Below are positions 41,614-50,316 of a DNA stretch of 64,000 nucleotides, in pieces; within the stretch, counting starts at the first letter, position 1, and every line of letters starts with the position of its first letter. The translations under genes were made by a program, and so were the position numbers. The notes beneath the pieces were generated by a model. That model worked only from the letters and a program-made list of their open reading frames with translations. It ran no database searches and was not told where the DNA came from. Source of the stretch: an uncultured Clostridium sp. (GTDB lineage: Bacteria; Bacillota; Clostridia; Clostridiales; Clostridiaceae); the NCBI RefSeq assembly GCF_910588715.1, contig NZ_CAJURG010000008.1, forward strand, positions 1 to 64,000, in the 5' to 3' direction.

Positions 41614-42333
41614 TTAAGAGAGTTTTGATGCTACTATGCTTTGAACAGTTTTAGGTAGCATGTCTTGTTCTTCTTTACTTAAATTTACAGTTTCTATTGC
41701 TGGATGGAAATAAAGATTAACAGTAGCTGGTTTAATCCAAGGACCGTTACCATGTTCCATTATTTTAAATGAACCATCCATAGTTACTGGAACTATAGGA
41801 CATTTTGATTTAGTAGCTAATTTAAAACTACCAGCCTTAAATTCTTTCATAGGGCCTCCCTTACTTCTAGTTCCTTCAGGAAATATTACAAGTGAATTTC
41901 CAGCTTTTAAGTTTTTAATTCCTTTAATTATTGCTTCACCAGATTTTCTAAGGTTGCTTCTGTCCATAAAAACACAATGTAAAAAATTCATCCAAGTTCT
42001 TACTATAGGAATTTTTTCAACTTCTATTTTTGAAATAAAACCAATAACTTTTGGAATTTGAGTTATATATATAGGTATATCAAAATTACCTTGATGATTT
42101 CCTACAAATAATACTGTTTTGTCTTTTGGAATATTTTCTACTCCATGAACATTAACTTTAACACCAGCTACTTTAAGTAATGATTTTGCCCAAATATTAG
42201 TACACTTATATATTAAAGCTTCACTTTCCTTAATTCTATTTTTTTTAGTTAGGTATTTAACCCTAAGTATGAATGGTGTACTAATTATTAAACTCAGTAC
42301 AAACCATATAAACCATATTACAGTTCTTATCAT
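41614..42333 (-). CDS. plsC: 1-acyl-sn-glycerol-3-phosphate acyltransferase (PlsC family)
   Basis: 239 aa membrane-associated acyltransferase that adds the second acyl chain to make phosphatidic acid. It has an N-terminal membrane helix (TVIWFIWFVLSLIISTPFIL), the catalytic NHQGNFD (HX4D) near 77-82 and the substrate motif FPEGTRSKGG near 151-160. The ATG at 42333 is chosen, with GAGGAG about 11 bases upstream, over a start at 42351. A single gene unit. The exact acyl donor and acceptor are not predictable. Confidence 0.92.
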   Translation of the reverse strand: MIRTVIWFIWFVLSLIISTPFILRVKYLTKKNRIKESEALIYKCTNIWAKSLLKVAGVKVNVHGVENIPKDKTVLFVGNHQGNFDIPIYITQIPKVIGFISKIEVEKIPIVRTWMNFLHCVFMDRSNLRKSGEAIIKGIKNLKAGNSLVIFPEGTRSKGGPMKEFKAGSFKLATKSKCPIVPVTMDGSFKIMEHGNGPWIKPATVNLYFHPAIETVNLSKEEQDMLPKTVQSIVASKLS

Positions 42334-42479
42334 TATCCTGTCACTCCTCAAAATTTTAAATCTACATAAAGTATACTATAAAATGTAAGTTATAGGTAAT
42401 GTTTTAGGAAAGAAAAATATCAATAAAATTTGTAGTGGCATATATTAAAAAAGAGAAAAATTTTATATGGGGAATATAT

Positions 42480-43322
42480 ATGTTTAAATTTCAACCTGAA
42501 AAATTAAGTGTAACTTATAAAGATGAAATAGAAATAAAGGATTTTTTATTTCCTAGAAAATATACTTTAACTCATTCAGATGAAAGTGGAGAATTGTTTT
42601 TATCAATAGGTAAAAATTATGATTTAGATAAAATTGATTATAATATTAGGGATGAAGTTATAGGAAGTTGGGAAAAAGATGATAAGGAGTATTTACTTAT
42701 TACTTTAGAGCTTGATAATGGAGATGATATTAGTAATACAATTACTAGAGATAAGATTTTTAGAGAAGAACTTGGTTTAGCATTAATGGCAATAGTTTTT
42801 GGAGATAATTTATTATTTGAAAATAATAAAAATTTATATGAAGCACCTATTAGAGTAAAGTTTAATTCAAAGTTTAGTGAGTATGATAGTTTAGAGGAAA
42901 TAGGAAAAGTAAATGATTATAAATATGATTTAGATAGATTTAATAATGAATTATTTAATTATAAACTTAATCCATTTCCTATATTACCACCAGTACAACC
43001 ACCAAATTATATCAAGGCTATTAATGATAAAAAGAAAAAGAATAATATAATTGAAATGGCATTATTAACAGTATTAGATTCATATATAAGTAGTGAAATA
43101 TATACTGCCTTTGGAAAGGGTACTCCTTATTGTTTAAAAAAAGCAGAAGTAATAGATGCAAAAACAGTCCATACTTATGGACCTTGTAGCGAGGAGTATG
43201 AAATAGTAGTTGGATTAAAGGTTGGAAAGAAAACTCCTTTTTATAATAATTTTATAATAACTTTTTTAATTTCTGATAATGTTATTAAAGTAAAGAATGT
43301 TAAAAATGTTAAAGGTAAGTAG
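42480..43322 (+). CDS. Staygreen family protein fused to a DUF3888-like domain
   Basis: 280 aa. The N-terminal half, MFKFQPEKLSVTYKDEI, then FPRKYTLTHSDESGELFLSI and RDEVIGSW, ending near IRVKFNSKFSEYD, matches the bacterial staygreen family (PF12638), relatives of plant Mg-dechelatases. After a Pro-rich linker (about 168-180), the C-terminal ~90 residues (MALLTVLDSYISSEIY... PFYNNFIITFLISDNVIKVKN) look like DUF3888. I do not recall this fusion being described. The ATG at 42480 has only a weak ATGGGGA upstream. Function unknown. Confidence 0.75.
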   Translation: MFKFQPEKLSVTYKDEIEIKDFLFPRKYTLTHSDESGELFLSIGKNYDLDKIDYNIRDEVIGSWEKDDKEYLLITLELDNGDDISNTITRDKIFREELGLALMAIVFGDNLLFENNKNLYEAPIRVKFNSKFSEYDSLEEIGKVNDYKYDLDRFNNELFNYKLNPFPILPPVQPPNYIKAINDKKKKNNIIEMALLTVLDSYISSEIYTAFGKGTPYCLKKAEVIDAKTVHTYGPCSEEYEIVVGLKVGKKTPFYNNFIITFLISDNVIKVKNVKNVKGK

Positions 43323-43328
43323 AAAAAA

Positions 43329-43357
43329 TTGACATAAACTAAATGTTGTAATAAAAT
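43329..43357 (+). promoter_or_regulatory. Promoter of tRNA-Arg
   Basis: TTGACA, 17 bases, TAAAAT, with the -10 element 22 bases before the tRNA 5' end. Confidence 0.85.
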
Positions 43358-43379
43358 AGATATATAATTTCAAATGTGT

Positions 43380-43454
43380 GCTCTCATAGTTTAATGGATA
43401 GAATAGTCCCCTCCTAAGGGATAGATACAGGTTCGATTCCTGTTGGGAGTGCCA
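43380..43454 (+). tRNA. tRNA-Arg(CCT)
   Basis: 75-base cloverleaf. The acceptor GCTCTCA pairs with TGGGAGT (two wobbles), the D arm holds TAGTTTAATGGATAGAA, the anticodon loop CTCCTAA gives CCT (AGG codon) and the T arm is CAGGTTCGATTCCTG. The CCA is encoded. Confidence 0.93.
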
Positions 43455-43455
43455 T

Positions 43456-43496
43456 AAAAAACACAAGTCTTATAAATTAAAGACTTGTGTTTTTTT
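43456..43496. terminator. Bidirectional terminator between tRNA-Arg and the DUF368 gene
   Basis: AAACACAAGTCTT pairs with AAGACTTGTGTTT, flanked by A and T runs. Confidence 0.92.
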
Positions 43497-43497
43497 A

Positions 43498-44391
43498 TTA
43501 TTTAGCTCTTTTTTCAAGAAAATCTTTTGATTTTTCTAATATTACTATTATTGCTCCTCCAATAATGAAGAATATCCAGCTAAAGCTTGAAAGATTCATT
43601 GCAGGTTTTGGAGCTTCTAGTGTTGTAGGTCCCATAAATACAGCATATATTGATCCAATCATTAGTCCTAATATTAAATATATCATTGCAGATCTATATC
43701 TTTTTAATAAAAATTTAATTATTTTTATAGTGCTTAATATCCCAACAATAACTCCTAATCCAAAAATTATAAGTATAGGTAAGTAAGAAAAATTTAAAGA
43801 TAAAACTTCTTTTATTGCACTTATAATTCCAGTATAAAGCCCAAAGATTAATAATAAAGTTGAACCAGATATACCAGGTAAAACCATAGCTGAAATTGCA
43901 ATCATTCCAGCAACAAATACAAATACACCAGTACCAAAATTTAAATGTTCTAATGATAAGTTTAATCCACCATTAGAGCCAGATGGATTAAAATAAGTAA
44001 TTAAAACTACAATTAAAGCTCCTATTATAGTAAAAATAATATTTTTATATTTTCCAACTAATGAATCTTTTTCTTCTCTCATTATTAATGGAATTGCCAC
44101 TATTATAAATCCTGTAAATAATGAACTTATGCTATAAATATGTTCATTAAATATAGAAGATAAAATTAGAACTGATAAAACCATACCTGTTATCCAGCCA
44201 ATTCCTAATTTTATTAAGAATACTAAAGATTTTTTCTTATCTTCAATACCATCTTTTGATATTAGAGAATTTAATGAACCTATAAAGTCATCATAAAACC
44301 CTAAGATAAAAGCGATAGTACCACCTGAAACTCCAGGAACACTATCTGCCAGAGCCATAAAAAAGCCTCTGATAAAATTGATTATAAACAC
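43498..44391 (-). CDS. popT: DUF368 membrane protein, polyprenyl-phosphate translocase (PopT family)
   Basis: 297 aa with about eight membrane segments. The opening FIRGFFMALADSVPGVSGGT and the repeat-like motif MVLPGISGSTLLLIFGLY (each half has the PGxSGxT pattern) are the DUF368 hallmark. Recent work identifies DUF368 proteins as undecaprenyl-phosphate flippases that recycle the lipid carrier of wall synthesis. The start is GTG at 44391, with GAGGTGAT 4-5 bases upstream. Convergent with tRNA-Arg. Confidence 0.9.
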   Translation of the reverse strand: MFIINFIRGFFMALADSVPGVSGGTIAFILGFYDDFIGSLNSLISKDGIEDKKKSLVFLIKLGIGWITGMVLSVLILSSIFNEHIYSISSLFTGFIIVAIPLIMREEKDSLVGKYKNIIFTIIGALIVVLITYFNPSGSNGGLNLSLEHLNFGTGVFVFVAGMIAISAMVLPGISGSTLLLIFGLYTGIISAIKEVLSLNFSYLPILIIFGLGVIVGILSTIKIIKFLLKRYRSAMIYLILGLMIGSIYAVFMGPTTLEAPKPAMNLSSFSWIFFIIGGAIIVILEKSKDFLEKRAK

Positions 44392-44603
44392 AATATCACC
44401 TCAAAATAAATATGTTAAGTATAAAATAAACATACTAAATACATAGAATAATTAGTATAATTGCATGGAAAAATATTAATTATCTTTTTGAAAAAAGAAT
44501 GTAAATTTTATGTTTATTTATTGGTAAATTATATCATATGAAAGCAACCTATGATATAATAAATATCAAAATATTTTATTAAATTACTAGGAGTGTGATT
44601 TTT

Positions 44604-45848
44604 TTGGAACCCAGTCAAGTGTGGCAGATAATAGTACTTGTAATTTTACTAATATTGTCTGGATTTTTTTCAATGTCAGAAACAGCACTTATGGCACTAA
44701 GCAAAATAAGAATAAGGCATATGGTGGAAGATGGAGTTAAGGGAGCTAAATTAGTTGAAAAGTTAACAGAAGACCCAAATAAACTACTAGGAGCAATATT
44801 AATAGGTAACAATATAGTTAATATTTTAGCCTCTTCATTAGCTACAACTTTATTTGTTTCATTAGTTGGACCAGGCGGAGTTGGAATAGCAACAGGGGTA
44901 ATGACTGTATTAGTACTTATATTTGGAGAGATAACTCCAAAGTCTATTGCAAAGCAAAAATCTGAACAAGTATCATTAAAGGTAAGTAAGCCAATTAGTG
45001 TAATGGTAAAGCTATTTAAACCATTTATAGGTATATTTACTTTTATATCAAGTGGATTTATAAGATTATTAGGTGGAGACCCAAAAGCAAGCGAGCCATT
45101 TATAACAGAAGAAGAACTTAAAACAATGGTTGGTGTTAGTGAAGAAGAGGGTGTTCTTGAAGATGTAGAAAAAGAAATGATTTTTAATGTTTTTGATTTT
45201 GCAGATGCACAGGCTAAAGATGTTATGGTACAAAGGGTTGATATTGTAGCTGTTGATTCTGAAGCAACTTATGAAGATGTTTTAGAGGTTATAAAGAAAG
45301 AACAGTTTTCAAGAATTCCAGTATATAATCAAACTATAGATGATATAGTTGGTGTATTGTATGTTAAAGACTTAATTATAGCAGGTCAAAATAAAGATGG
45401 ATTTAAAGTGACTGACTATATGAGAGAACCTTATTATACATTTGAATTTAAGAAAATCAAAGAATTATTTAATGAAATGAAAAAGACAAGAAATCATATT
45501 AGTGTAGTTTTGGACGAATATGGTGGAACTGTTGGGATAGTAACTATAGAAGACCTTATTGAAGAGGTTTTTGGAGATATAGAAGACGAATATGATGATT
45601 ATGAAAATGAAATAGAAGTAATTAAAGAAGATGAATATGTTGTTGATGGAAGTGCAAGATTAGATGACATAAGTGACTTAATTGGAGTTAATATGGAGTC
45701 AGAAGAGTTTGATTCTGTTGGGGGATTAATAATAGGAGAGCTAGGAAGATTCCCAGAAAATAAAGAAGAAGTGAATTTAAGTAATATTAAATTTGTAGTA
45801 GAAGAAGTAGACAAAAACAGAATAAAAAAAGTAAGAATTTACACATAA
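44604..45848 (+). CDS. CNNM/CorC-type membrane protein with CBS pair (hemolysin-family)
   Basis: About 414 aa. The N-terminal CNNM domain (DUF21, residues ~1-190) has several membrane segments (IIVLVILLILSGFFSMSETA, then GIATGVMTVLVLIFGEITPKSIA). A CBS pair follows around 195-320 (MVQRVDIVAVDSEATYEDVL, then HISVVLDEYGGTVGIVTIED), and a CorC_HlyC domain ends it. The family is linked to magnesium or other cation efflux; the name hemolysin is historical. The start is probably TTG at 44604, since AGGAG lies 10 bases before it; a GTG at 44595 is too close. Confidence 0.92.
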   Translation: MEPSQVWQIIVLVILLILSGFFSMSETALMALSKIRIRHMVEDGVKGAKLVEKLTEDPNKLLGAILIGNNIVNILASSLATTLFVSLVGPGGVGIATGVMTVLVLIFGEITPKSIAKQKSEQVSLKVSKPISVMVKLFKPFIGIFTFISSGFIRLLGGDPKASEPFITEEELKTMVGVSEEEGVLEDVEKEMIFNVFDFADAQAKDVMVQRVDIVAVDSEATYEDVLEVIKKEQFSRIPVYNQTIDDIVGVLYVKDLIIAGQNKDGFKVTDYMREPYYTFEFKKIKELFNEMKKTRNHISVVLDEYGGTVGIVTIEDLIEEVFGDIEDEYDDYENEIEVIKEDEYVVDGSARLDDISDLIGVNMESEEFDSVGGLIIGELGRFPENKEEVNLSNIKFVVEEVDKNRIKKVRIYT

Positions 45849-45878
45849 TTAATCTTTAAATTTAGGAATAAAAAAAGA

Positions 45879-45937
45879 ATGGTGAGTGACAAATATTTAA
45901 GTAAAGGATGATTTGTCATTTGCCATTTTTATTTTAT
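45879..45937 (+). terminator. Terminator after the CNNM/CBS gene
   Basis: AATGGTGAGTGACAAAT pairs imperfectly with ATTTGTCATTTGCCATT, then TTTATTTT. Confidence 0.8.
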
Positions 45938-45986
45938 ATAAAATTTAAAAGGTTAAATTTATATAGGGGATAAGGAGGGGATAAAA

Positions 45987-46424
45987 ATGAGTTATATGAA
46001 AATTGCTTTAGAAGAAGCTAAGAAGGCTTATTCTAAGGGAGAAGTTCCAATAGGTGCAGTTATTGTAAAGAATGGTGAGATAATAGCTAAAGCACATAAT
46101 TTAAAGGAAACTCTAAAGTCAGCAATAGCACATGCTGAAATTTTAGCAATTGAAGAGGCTAGTAAGAAAATTAACGATTGGCGGTTAAATGATTGTGAAA
46201 TGTATGTAACTTTAGAACCTTGTTCTATGTGTGCTTCTGCCATAGCACAAGCAAGAATATCTAAATTACATATAGGGACATTTAATAAAGATATGGGAGC
46301 CTGTGGAACGATATTAAATATATTGGATTATGATATTTTTAATTCTTATGTAGAGATAAATTGGTGTTATAATAAAGAGTGTAGTGAATTAATAAGTAAA
46401 TTTTTTTATGAGATAAGAAAATAG
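45987..46424 (+). CDS. tadA: tRNA-specific adenosine deaminase TadA
   Basis: 145 aa. It converts A34 to inosine in tRNA-Arg(ACG), needed for reading CGN codons. The zinc and catalytic residues are visible: His49 and Glu51 in AHAE, Cys79 and Cys82 in EPCSMC. The motif GAVIVKNGEIIAKAHN is typical. AAGGAGG lies before the ATG. It is followed by lgt 27 bases later, probably the same transcript. Confidence 0.96.
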   Translation: MSYMKIALEEAKKAYSKGEVPIGAVIVKNGEIIAKAHNLKETLKSAIAHAEILAIEEASKKINDWRLNDCEMYVTLEPCSMCASAIAQARISKLHIGTFNKDMGACGTILNILDYDIFNSYVEINWCYNKECSELISKFFYEIRK

Positions 46425-46451
46425 TTAAATCAAAAGGGGAGAAAATAAGAA

Positions 46452-47225
46452 ATGAATCCAGTAGCATTTGAGATTTTTGGAGTACCAATAAGATGGTATG
46501 GAATTATTATTGCAAGTGGTGTTTTAGTAGCATTTTTTGTATCATATTTACTTGCAAAGAAAAAAGGTTTGAATTTTGATATTATTACAGATGGATTTTT
46601 ATGGAGCTTTCCATTTGCAATAATTGGTGCTAGATTATATTATGTCGCTTTTGAATATAAAAATTATCATTCATTTGTTGATATAATAAATACAAGAAAT
46701 GGTGGTATGGCAATACATGGTGGTCTTATTGGGGGATTGCTAGTTGCATATATATTTACTAGAGTAAAAAAGATAAATTTCTTTGAATATATTGATGTAA
46801 TAATTCCTGGGGTTATATTAGCACAAGTAATAGGCAGATGGGGAAACTTTATGAACCAAGAGGCACATGGAGGACCTGTTTCACAAGAATTTATAAGCAA
46901 GTTTCCAAGCTTTATACAACAAGGAATGCTTATAGATGGAACTTATTATCATCCAACATTTTTATATGAATCTGTATGGAATTTAATTGTTTTTGGAACA
47001 CTAATATTTATTCTTTATAAAAAGCAAAATCAACATGGAGTTGTTTTAGGAAGTTATATGATTCTCTATTCTTTAGGAAGATTTTTTATAGAAGGATTAA
47101 GAACAGATAGTTTAATGTTCTTTGGATTAAGAACAGCACAGATAATTAGTTTGATTGGAATTATTATTGGAGTAGTAATAATATTTATGGCCAATAAAAA
47201 TAGTAAGAAAAGTTTATATAATTAA
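46452..47225 (+). CDS. lgt: Prolipoprotein diacylglyceryl transferase (Lgt)
   Basis: 257-aa integral membrane enzyme that moves a diacylglyceryl group from phosphatidylglycerol to the lipobox Cys of prolipoproteins. It has about seven membrane segments. The key motifs are RNGGMAIHGGLIGG and GRWGNFMNQEAHGGP (catalytic region), with GRFFIEGLRTDS near the end. The lipoprotein at 36140 would be one of its substrates. AAGGGGAG precedes the ATG by 9 bases. Confidence 0.97.
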   Translation: MNPVAFEIFGVPIRWYGIIIASGVLVAFFVSYLLAKKKGLNFDIITDGFLWSFPFAIIGARLYYVAFEYKNYHSFVDIINTRNGGMAIHGGLIGGLLVAYIFTRVKKINFFEYIDVIIPGVILAQVIGRWGNFMNQEAHGGPVSQEFISKFPSFIQQGMLIDGTYYHPTFLYESVWNLIVFGTLIFILYKKQNQHGVVLGSYMILYSLGRFFIEGLRTDSLMFFGLRTAQIISLIGIIIGVVIIFMANKNSKKSLYN

Positions 47226-47393
47226 CTAAAAATAAGGTGGAAGAATCTTTTTTGATTAGTCTACTTTATTTATTTTTTAAAAAATTATAAAAAATCTTTT
47301 TATTGAACTACAATAATATTTATGTTAAAATGAAAAAGTATCAATAGTAGATACAAAATAAAATAAATTATTTTTAAATTTATTTTACGGTAT

Positions 47394-47483
47394 GGAGAGA
47401 TGTCCGAGTGGTTGAAGGAGCACGCCTGGAACGCGTGTATAGGGGAAACTCTATCGTGGGTTCAAATCCCACTTTCTCCGCCA
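47394..47483 (+). tRNA. tRNA-Ser(GGA)
   Basis: 90 bases with the long variable arm of class II tRNAs (TATAGGGGAAACTCTATC). The acceptor GGAGAGA pairs with TTTCTCC, the anticodon loop CTGGAAC gives GGA (Ser, UCC codons), and the T arm is GGGTTCAAATCCC. The CCA is encoded. It lies 2 bases before the SRP RNA. Confidence 0.95.
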
Positions 47484-47485
47484 TA

Positions 47486-47753
47486 GCCGTGCTAGATGGG
47501 GAGTTAGCGGTGCCCTGTAACTTGCAATCCGCTACAGCAGGATTTAATTCCTCACCTAGGCTTTAATCTGTTTGGTCTGCCCTACGCAAGTGATGTTGAG
47601 GGTCGGGTCCCACGCGACGTAAGACTGTGAACCTCGTCAGGTCCGGAAGGAAGCAGCGATAAGCAGCCCCTGCGTGTGACGTGGATCAATCTTGCCTGAG
47701 TTAACTACATAGGTAACGCTTATAGATTACTGTCGAAGTGAGGTGCACGGTTT
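47486..47753 (+). ncRNA. ffs: Signal recognition particle RNA, large bacterial (scRNA-like) type
   Basis: The ends pair (GCCGTGC with GCACGGT). Domain IV is clear: GTCAGGTCCGGAAGGAAGCA, the Ffh-binding loop with the GGAA tetraloop. The 5' Alu-like part makes it about 268 bases, as in Bacillus and Clostridium. It targets nascent membrane proteins together with Ffh. It is followed by a terminator. Confidence 0.96.
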
Positions 47754-47762
47754 TTAAATTAT

Positions 47763-47791
47763 CCTTTCTTTTAGAAAGAAAGGCTTTTTTA
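47763..47791 (+). terminator. Terminator of the SRP RNA
   Basis: The 9-bp stem CCTTTCTTT/AAAGAAAGG has a TAG loop and is followed by CTTTTTT. Confidence 0.92.
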
Positions 47792-47915
47792 ATGTTTATA
47801 ATTATTTTTATATTATACTGATGATTAAAGGTAGGGTAAATCTAATTATCATCATAAAATTTTTTAATTACGGTTACTCTTCAATAGGATTAACAATATA
47901 GGACAAAAAAACAAT

Positions 47916-47973
47916 AGGACAGAAAAATAGGGAAATTTCTTTTGAAATATCCCTATTTTTCTGTCCTTTTTTA
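47916..47973. terminator. Very long hairpin between the SRP RNA and ppcA
   Basis: A 24-bp stem with one mismatch (AGGACAGAAAAATAGGGA and its complement, extended by ATTTC/GAAAT) and a T run. No gene ends just before it on the plus strand, and the next gene is 190 bases on. It may end a short unannotated transcript or act in both directions. Confidence 0.7.
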
Positions 47974-48160
47974 TGATAAATTAACTTATATTTTTTCCTT
48001 GAGTTAAATTTTAAAGTATATAATTTTTATTGATAATTCGTATCATTGCAAGTCAAAGTCTTAAAAAATTGCATTTTTTATAAAAAACTATTGAAAAATT
48101 ATAATAAAATGAAATATAATAAAAATATAAAATGCAAAAATTTTAAGGGGGTTATTTAAA

Positions 48161-49777
48161 ATGAGACAATTTCCAAATTCAATGATGACACAACATCCGG
48201 ATAATGTAGAAAAATACATATCAATTCAACAAGAACCAACAGAAGCTATAGAAGGTTTAACACCTCAAAATAAAGGTGGACTTGGAATAGATGAAATAAT
48301 GATAGATTTTGAGGGAAAATTAACTCCATATCATCAAACATCTCAAGTTGCATTAGGGTTGATTGGTAATGGGGTAATTCCAGGAAAGGATGTTAGGATA
48401 ACACCTAGAATACCAAATGCAAATAAGGAATCTGTATTTAGACAATTAATGAGTATAATGTCTATAGTAGAAACAAATGCACAAGCATATAGTTTAACTG
48501 GAGTACAAGCTATTAGGGAAGTTGTAGTTCCAATGGTTGAAACAGGACAAGAAATTTCAGAATTCCAAGATAGGGTTAATTCTGTTATAGAATTAGGAAA
48601 TAAAAATTATCCTGCAAAATTTGAAGAAAATAGTGTAAGAATAATTCCATTAGTAGAAGATGTTCCTGCATTAGTTAATGTTGATAAAATTTTAGATGAG
48701 TTTTATCATATATCAGAAAAGAAGGGTCATAACATAGATTATTTAAGATTTATGATAGCACGTTCAGATACGGCTATGTCTTATGGATTAATATCAGGAG
48801 TACTTTCTGTTGTGATGGCTATAGATAAAGCATATAAATGGGGAATAGAACATGGGGTAGAGGTAGCACCTATATTAGGATGTGGTTCTCTTCCATTTAG
48901 AGGACATTTTACTGGAAAGAATATAGATAAAATATTACAAACTTATGCTGGAGTAAAGACATTTACTTTTCAATCAGCACTAAGATATGACCATGGTGAA
49001 GAAGAAACTAAACAAGCAGCTAGAGAACTTAAAGAAAAGGTTGATATGTATGAACATAGAAGCTTTTCGGAGGAAGATATATCCCTAATGAAGGAGTTTA
49101 TAGGAATATTATCTAAACATTACTTAACTACATTCTTAAAAGTAATAAATACTGTTTCATTTGTATCTGACTTTATTCCAAAGAATAGAGATAGATTAAC
49201 TAAAGCAAAGACAGGATTAGAATATAATAGAGAAGTTGCTAATCTTGATAATATAGCAAACTTAGTAAGTGATGAAGAGTTGAAGAAAGAAATATTAAGT
49301 ATAGATAATTCTATTGAGTATGCTGTACCAAGAGCAATATCATTTACTGGAGCTATGTATACATTAGGTATGCCACCAGAGCTTTTAGGTATGGGTAGAG
49401 GTCTTAAAGAAATAAAGGATAAGTTTGGTCAAGAAGGAATAGATAAATTATTAGAATTCTATCCTATGTTAAAAGAAGATTTAGGATTTGCAGCTAAATT
49501 TGCAAATGCTGGAGTTAGTAAGAAAATAATTGATGAAACTGCAAGACAAGAATATAAAGAAGATATGAAGTATGTTAATGAAATATTAAACTTAGGTTTA
49601 GATTATGAGTTTATGAATGATAATGACTTCTATCATACATTACTAAAGACTACAAGACCAATAATAATGCACTTAATAGGAATAGAATCCGATATAATCC
49701 AAAGTAAAACTGAAGAGTTAAAGATTTTAAATGAGTGGATTATTAGAATGGGTAAAGTTAGAGGAAGTATTGGATAA
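48161..49777 (+). CDS. ppcA: Archaeal-type phosphoenolpyruvate carboxylase
   Basis: 538 aa. It joins PEP and bicarbonate to give oxaloacetate for aspartate and TCA-intermediate supply. MMTQHPDN at the N-terminus, GCGSLPFRGHFTG and FTFQSALRYDH are diagnostic of the archaeal-type enzyme (about 540 aa), which is much shorter than the ~900-aa bacterial type. The archaeal type is rare in bacteria; C. perfringens is a known carrier. AAGGGGG lies 9-10 bases upstream. It stands alone between terminators, beside folA-thyA on the other strand. Confidence 0.95.
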   Translation: MRQFPNSMMTQHPDNVEKYISIQQEPTEAIEGLTPQNKGGLGIDEIMIDFEGKLTPYHQTSQVALGLIGNGVIPGKDVRITPRIPNANKESVFRQLMSIMSIVETNAQAYSLTGVQAIREVVVPMVETGQEISEFQDRVNSVIELGNKNYPAKFEENSVRIIPLVEDVPALVNVDKILDEFYHISEKKGHNIDYLRFMIARSDTAMSYGLISGVLSVVMAIDKAYKWGIEHGVEVAPILGCGSLPFRGHFTGKNIDKILQTYAGVKTFTFQSALRYDHGEEETKQAARELKEKVDMYEHRSFSEEDISLMKEFIGILSKHYLTTFLKVINTVSFVSDFIPKNRDRLTKAKTGLEYNREVANLDNIANLVSDEELKKEILSIDNSIEYAVPRAISFTGAMYTLGMPPELLGMGRGLKEIKDKFGQEGIDKLLEFYPMLKEDLGFAAKFANAGVSKKIIDETARQEYKEDMKYVNEILNLGLDYEFMNDNDFYHTLLKTTRPIIMHLIGIESDIIQSKTEELKILNEWIIRMGKVRGSIG

Positions 49778-49780
49778 AAT

Positions 49781-49807
49781 AAAAAAGTCGGTAAAACCGA
49801 CTTTTTT
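49781..49807. terminator. Bidirectional terminator between ppcA and folA
   Basis: AAAAAAGTCGGT-AAA-ACCGACTTTTTT, between convergent genes. Confidence 0.95.
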
Positions 49808-49824
49808 ATTTTTCATTAAATATA

Positions 49825-50316
49825 TTATTTTCTTACTAAATCAATAAATTGATATCTTAGTCCATTTTTTTCACAAGTAAGTACTTCAGATTCAAACTCT
49901 AAATTAAATTCTTTAAAATCTATCTGTGGAAAACTTGTATCACCATCAAATGATTTAAAAACTTTTGTTAAAAATATTTTATCAACAGTGTGGATAAGTT
50001 GTGAATAAATTTCACCTCCACCTATAACAAATGCAGTTTCAGTGGAGTTTTTGTATGTGTTGATAACTTCTTCTAGGCTGTGGATAACTTTTACATTATC
50101 ACTTTTTATATTGTAATTTTTATCTCTAGTAATTATAACATGTTTTCTATTAGGCAAAATACCAGGCAAAGATTCAAAGGTTTTTCTACCCATTATAATT
50201 GTATGTCCTGAAGTAATTGCTTTAAATCTTTTTAAATCTTCAGGTATGTGCCATAATAATTTATTATCTCCACCAATAATATTATTTTCTGATACAGCAA
50301 CTATAATAGAAAGCAT
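49825..50316 (-). CDS. folA: Dihydrofolate reductase
   Basis: 163 aa. It reduces dihydrofolate with NADPH and is the target of trimethoprim. Conserved motifs: SIIVAVSENNIIGGDNKLLW, DLKRFKAITSG, MGRKTFESLP and FVIGGGEIYSQL. It overlaps thyA by one base, so dihydrofolate made by ThyA is recycled by its co-made partner. Length is normal. Confidence 0.97.
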   Translation of the reverse strand: MLSIIVAVSENNIIGGDNKLLWHIPEDLKRFKAITSGHTIIMGRKTFESLPGILPNRKHVIITRDKNYNIKSDNVKVIHSLEEVINTYKNSTETAFVIGGGEIYSQLIHTVDKIFLTKVFKSFDGDTSFPQIDFKEFNLEFESEVLTCEKNGLRYQFIDLVRK

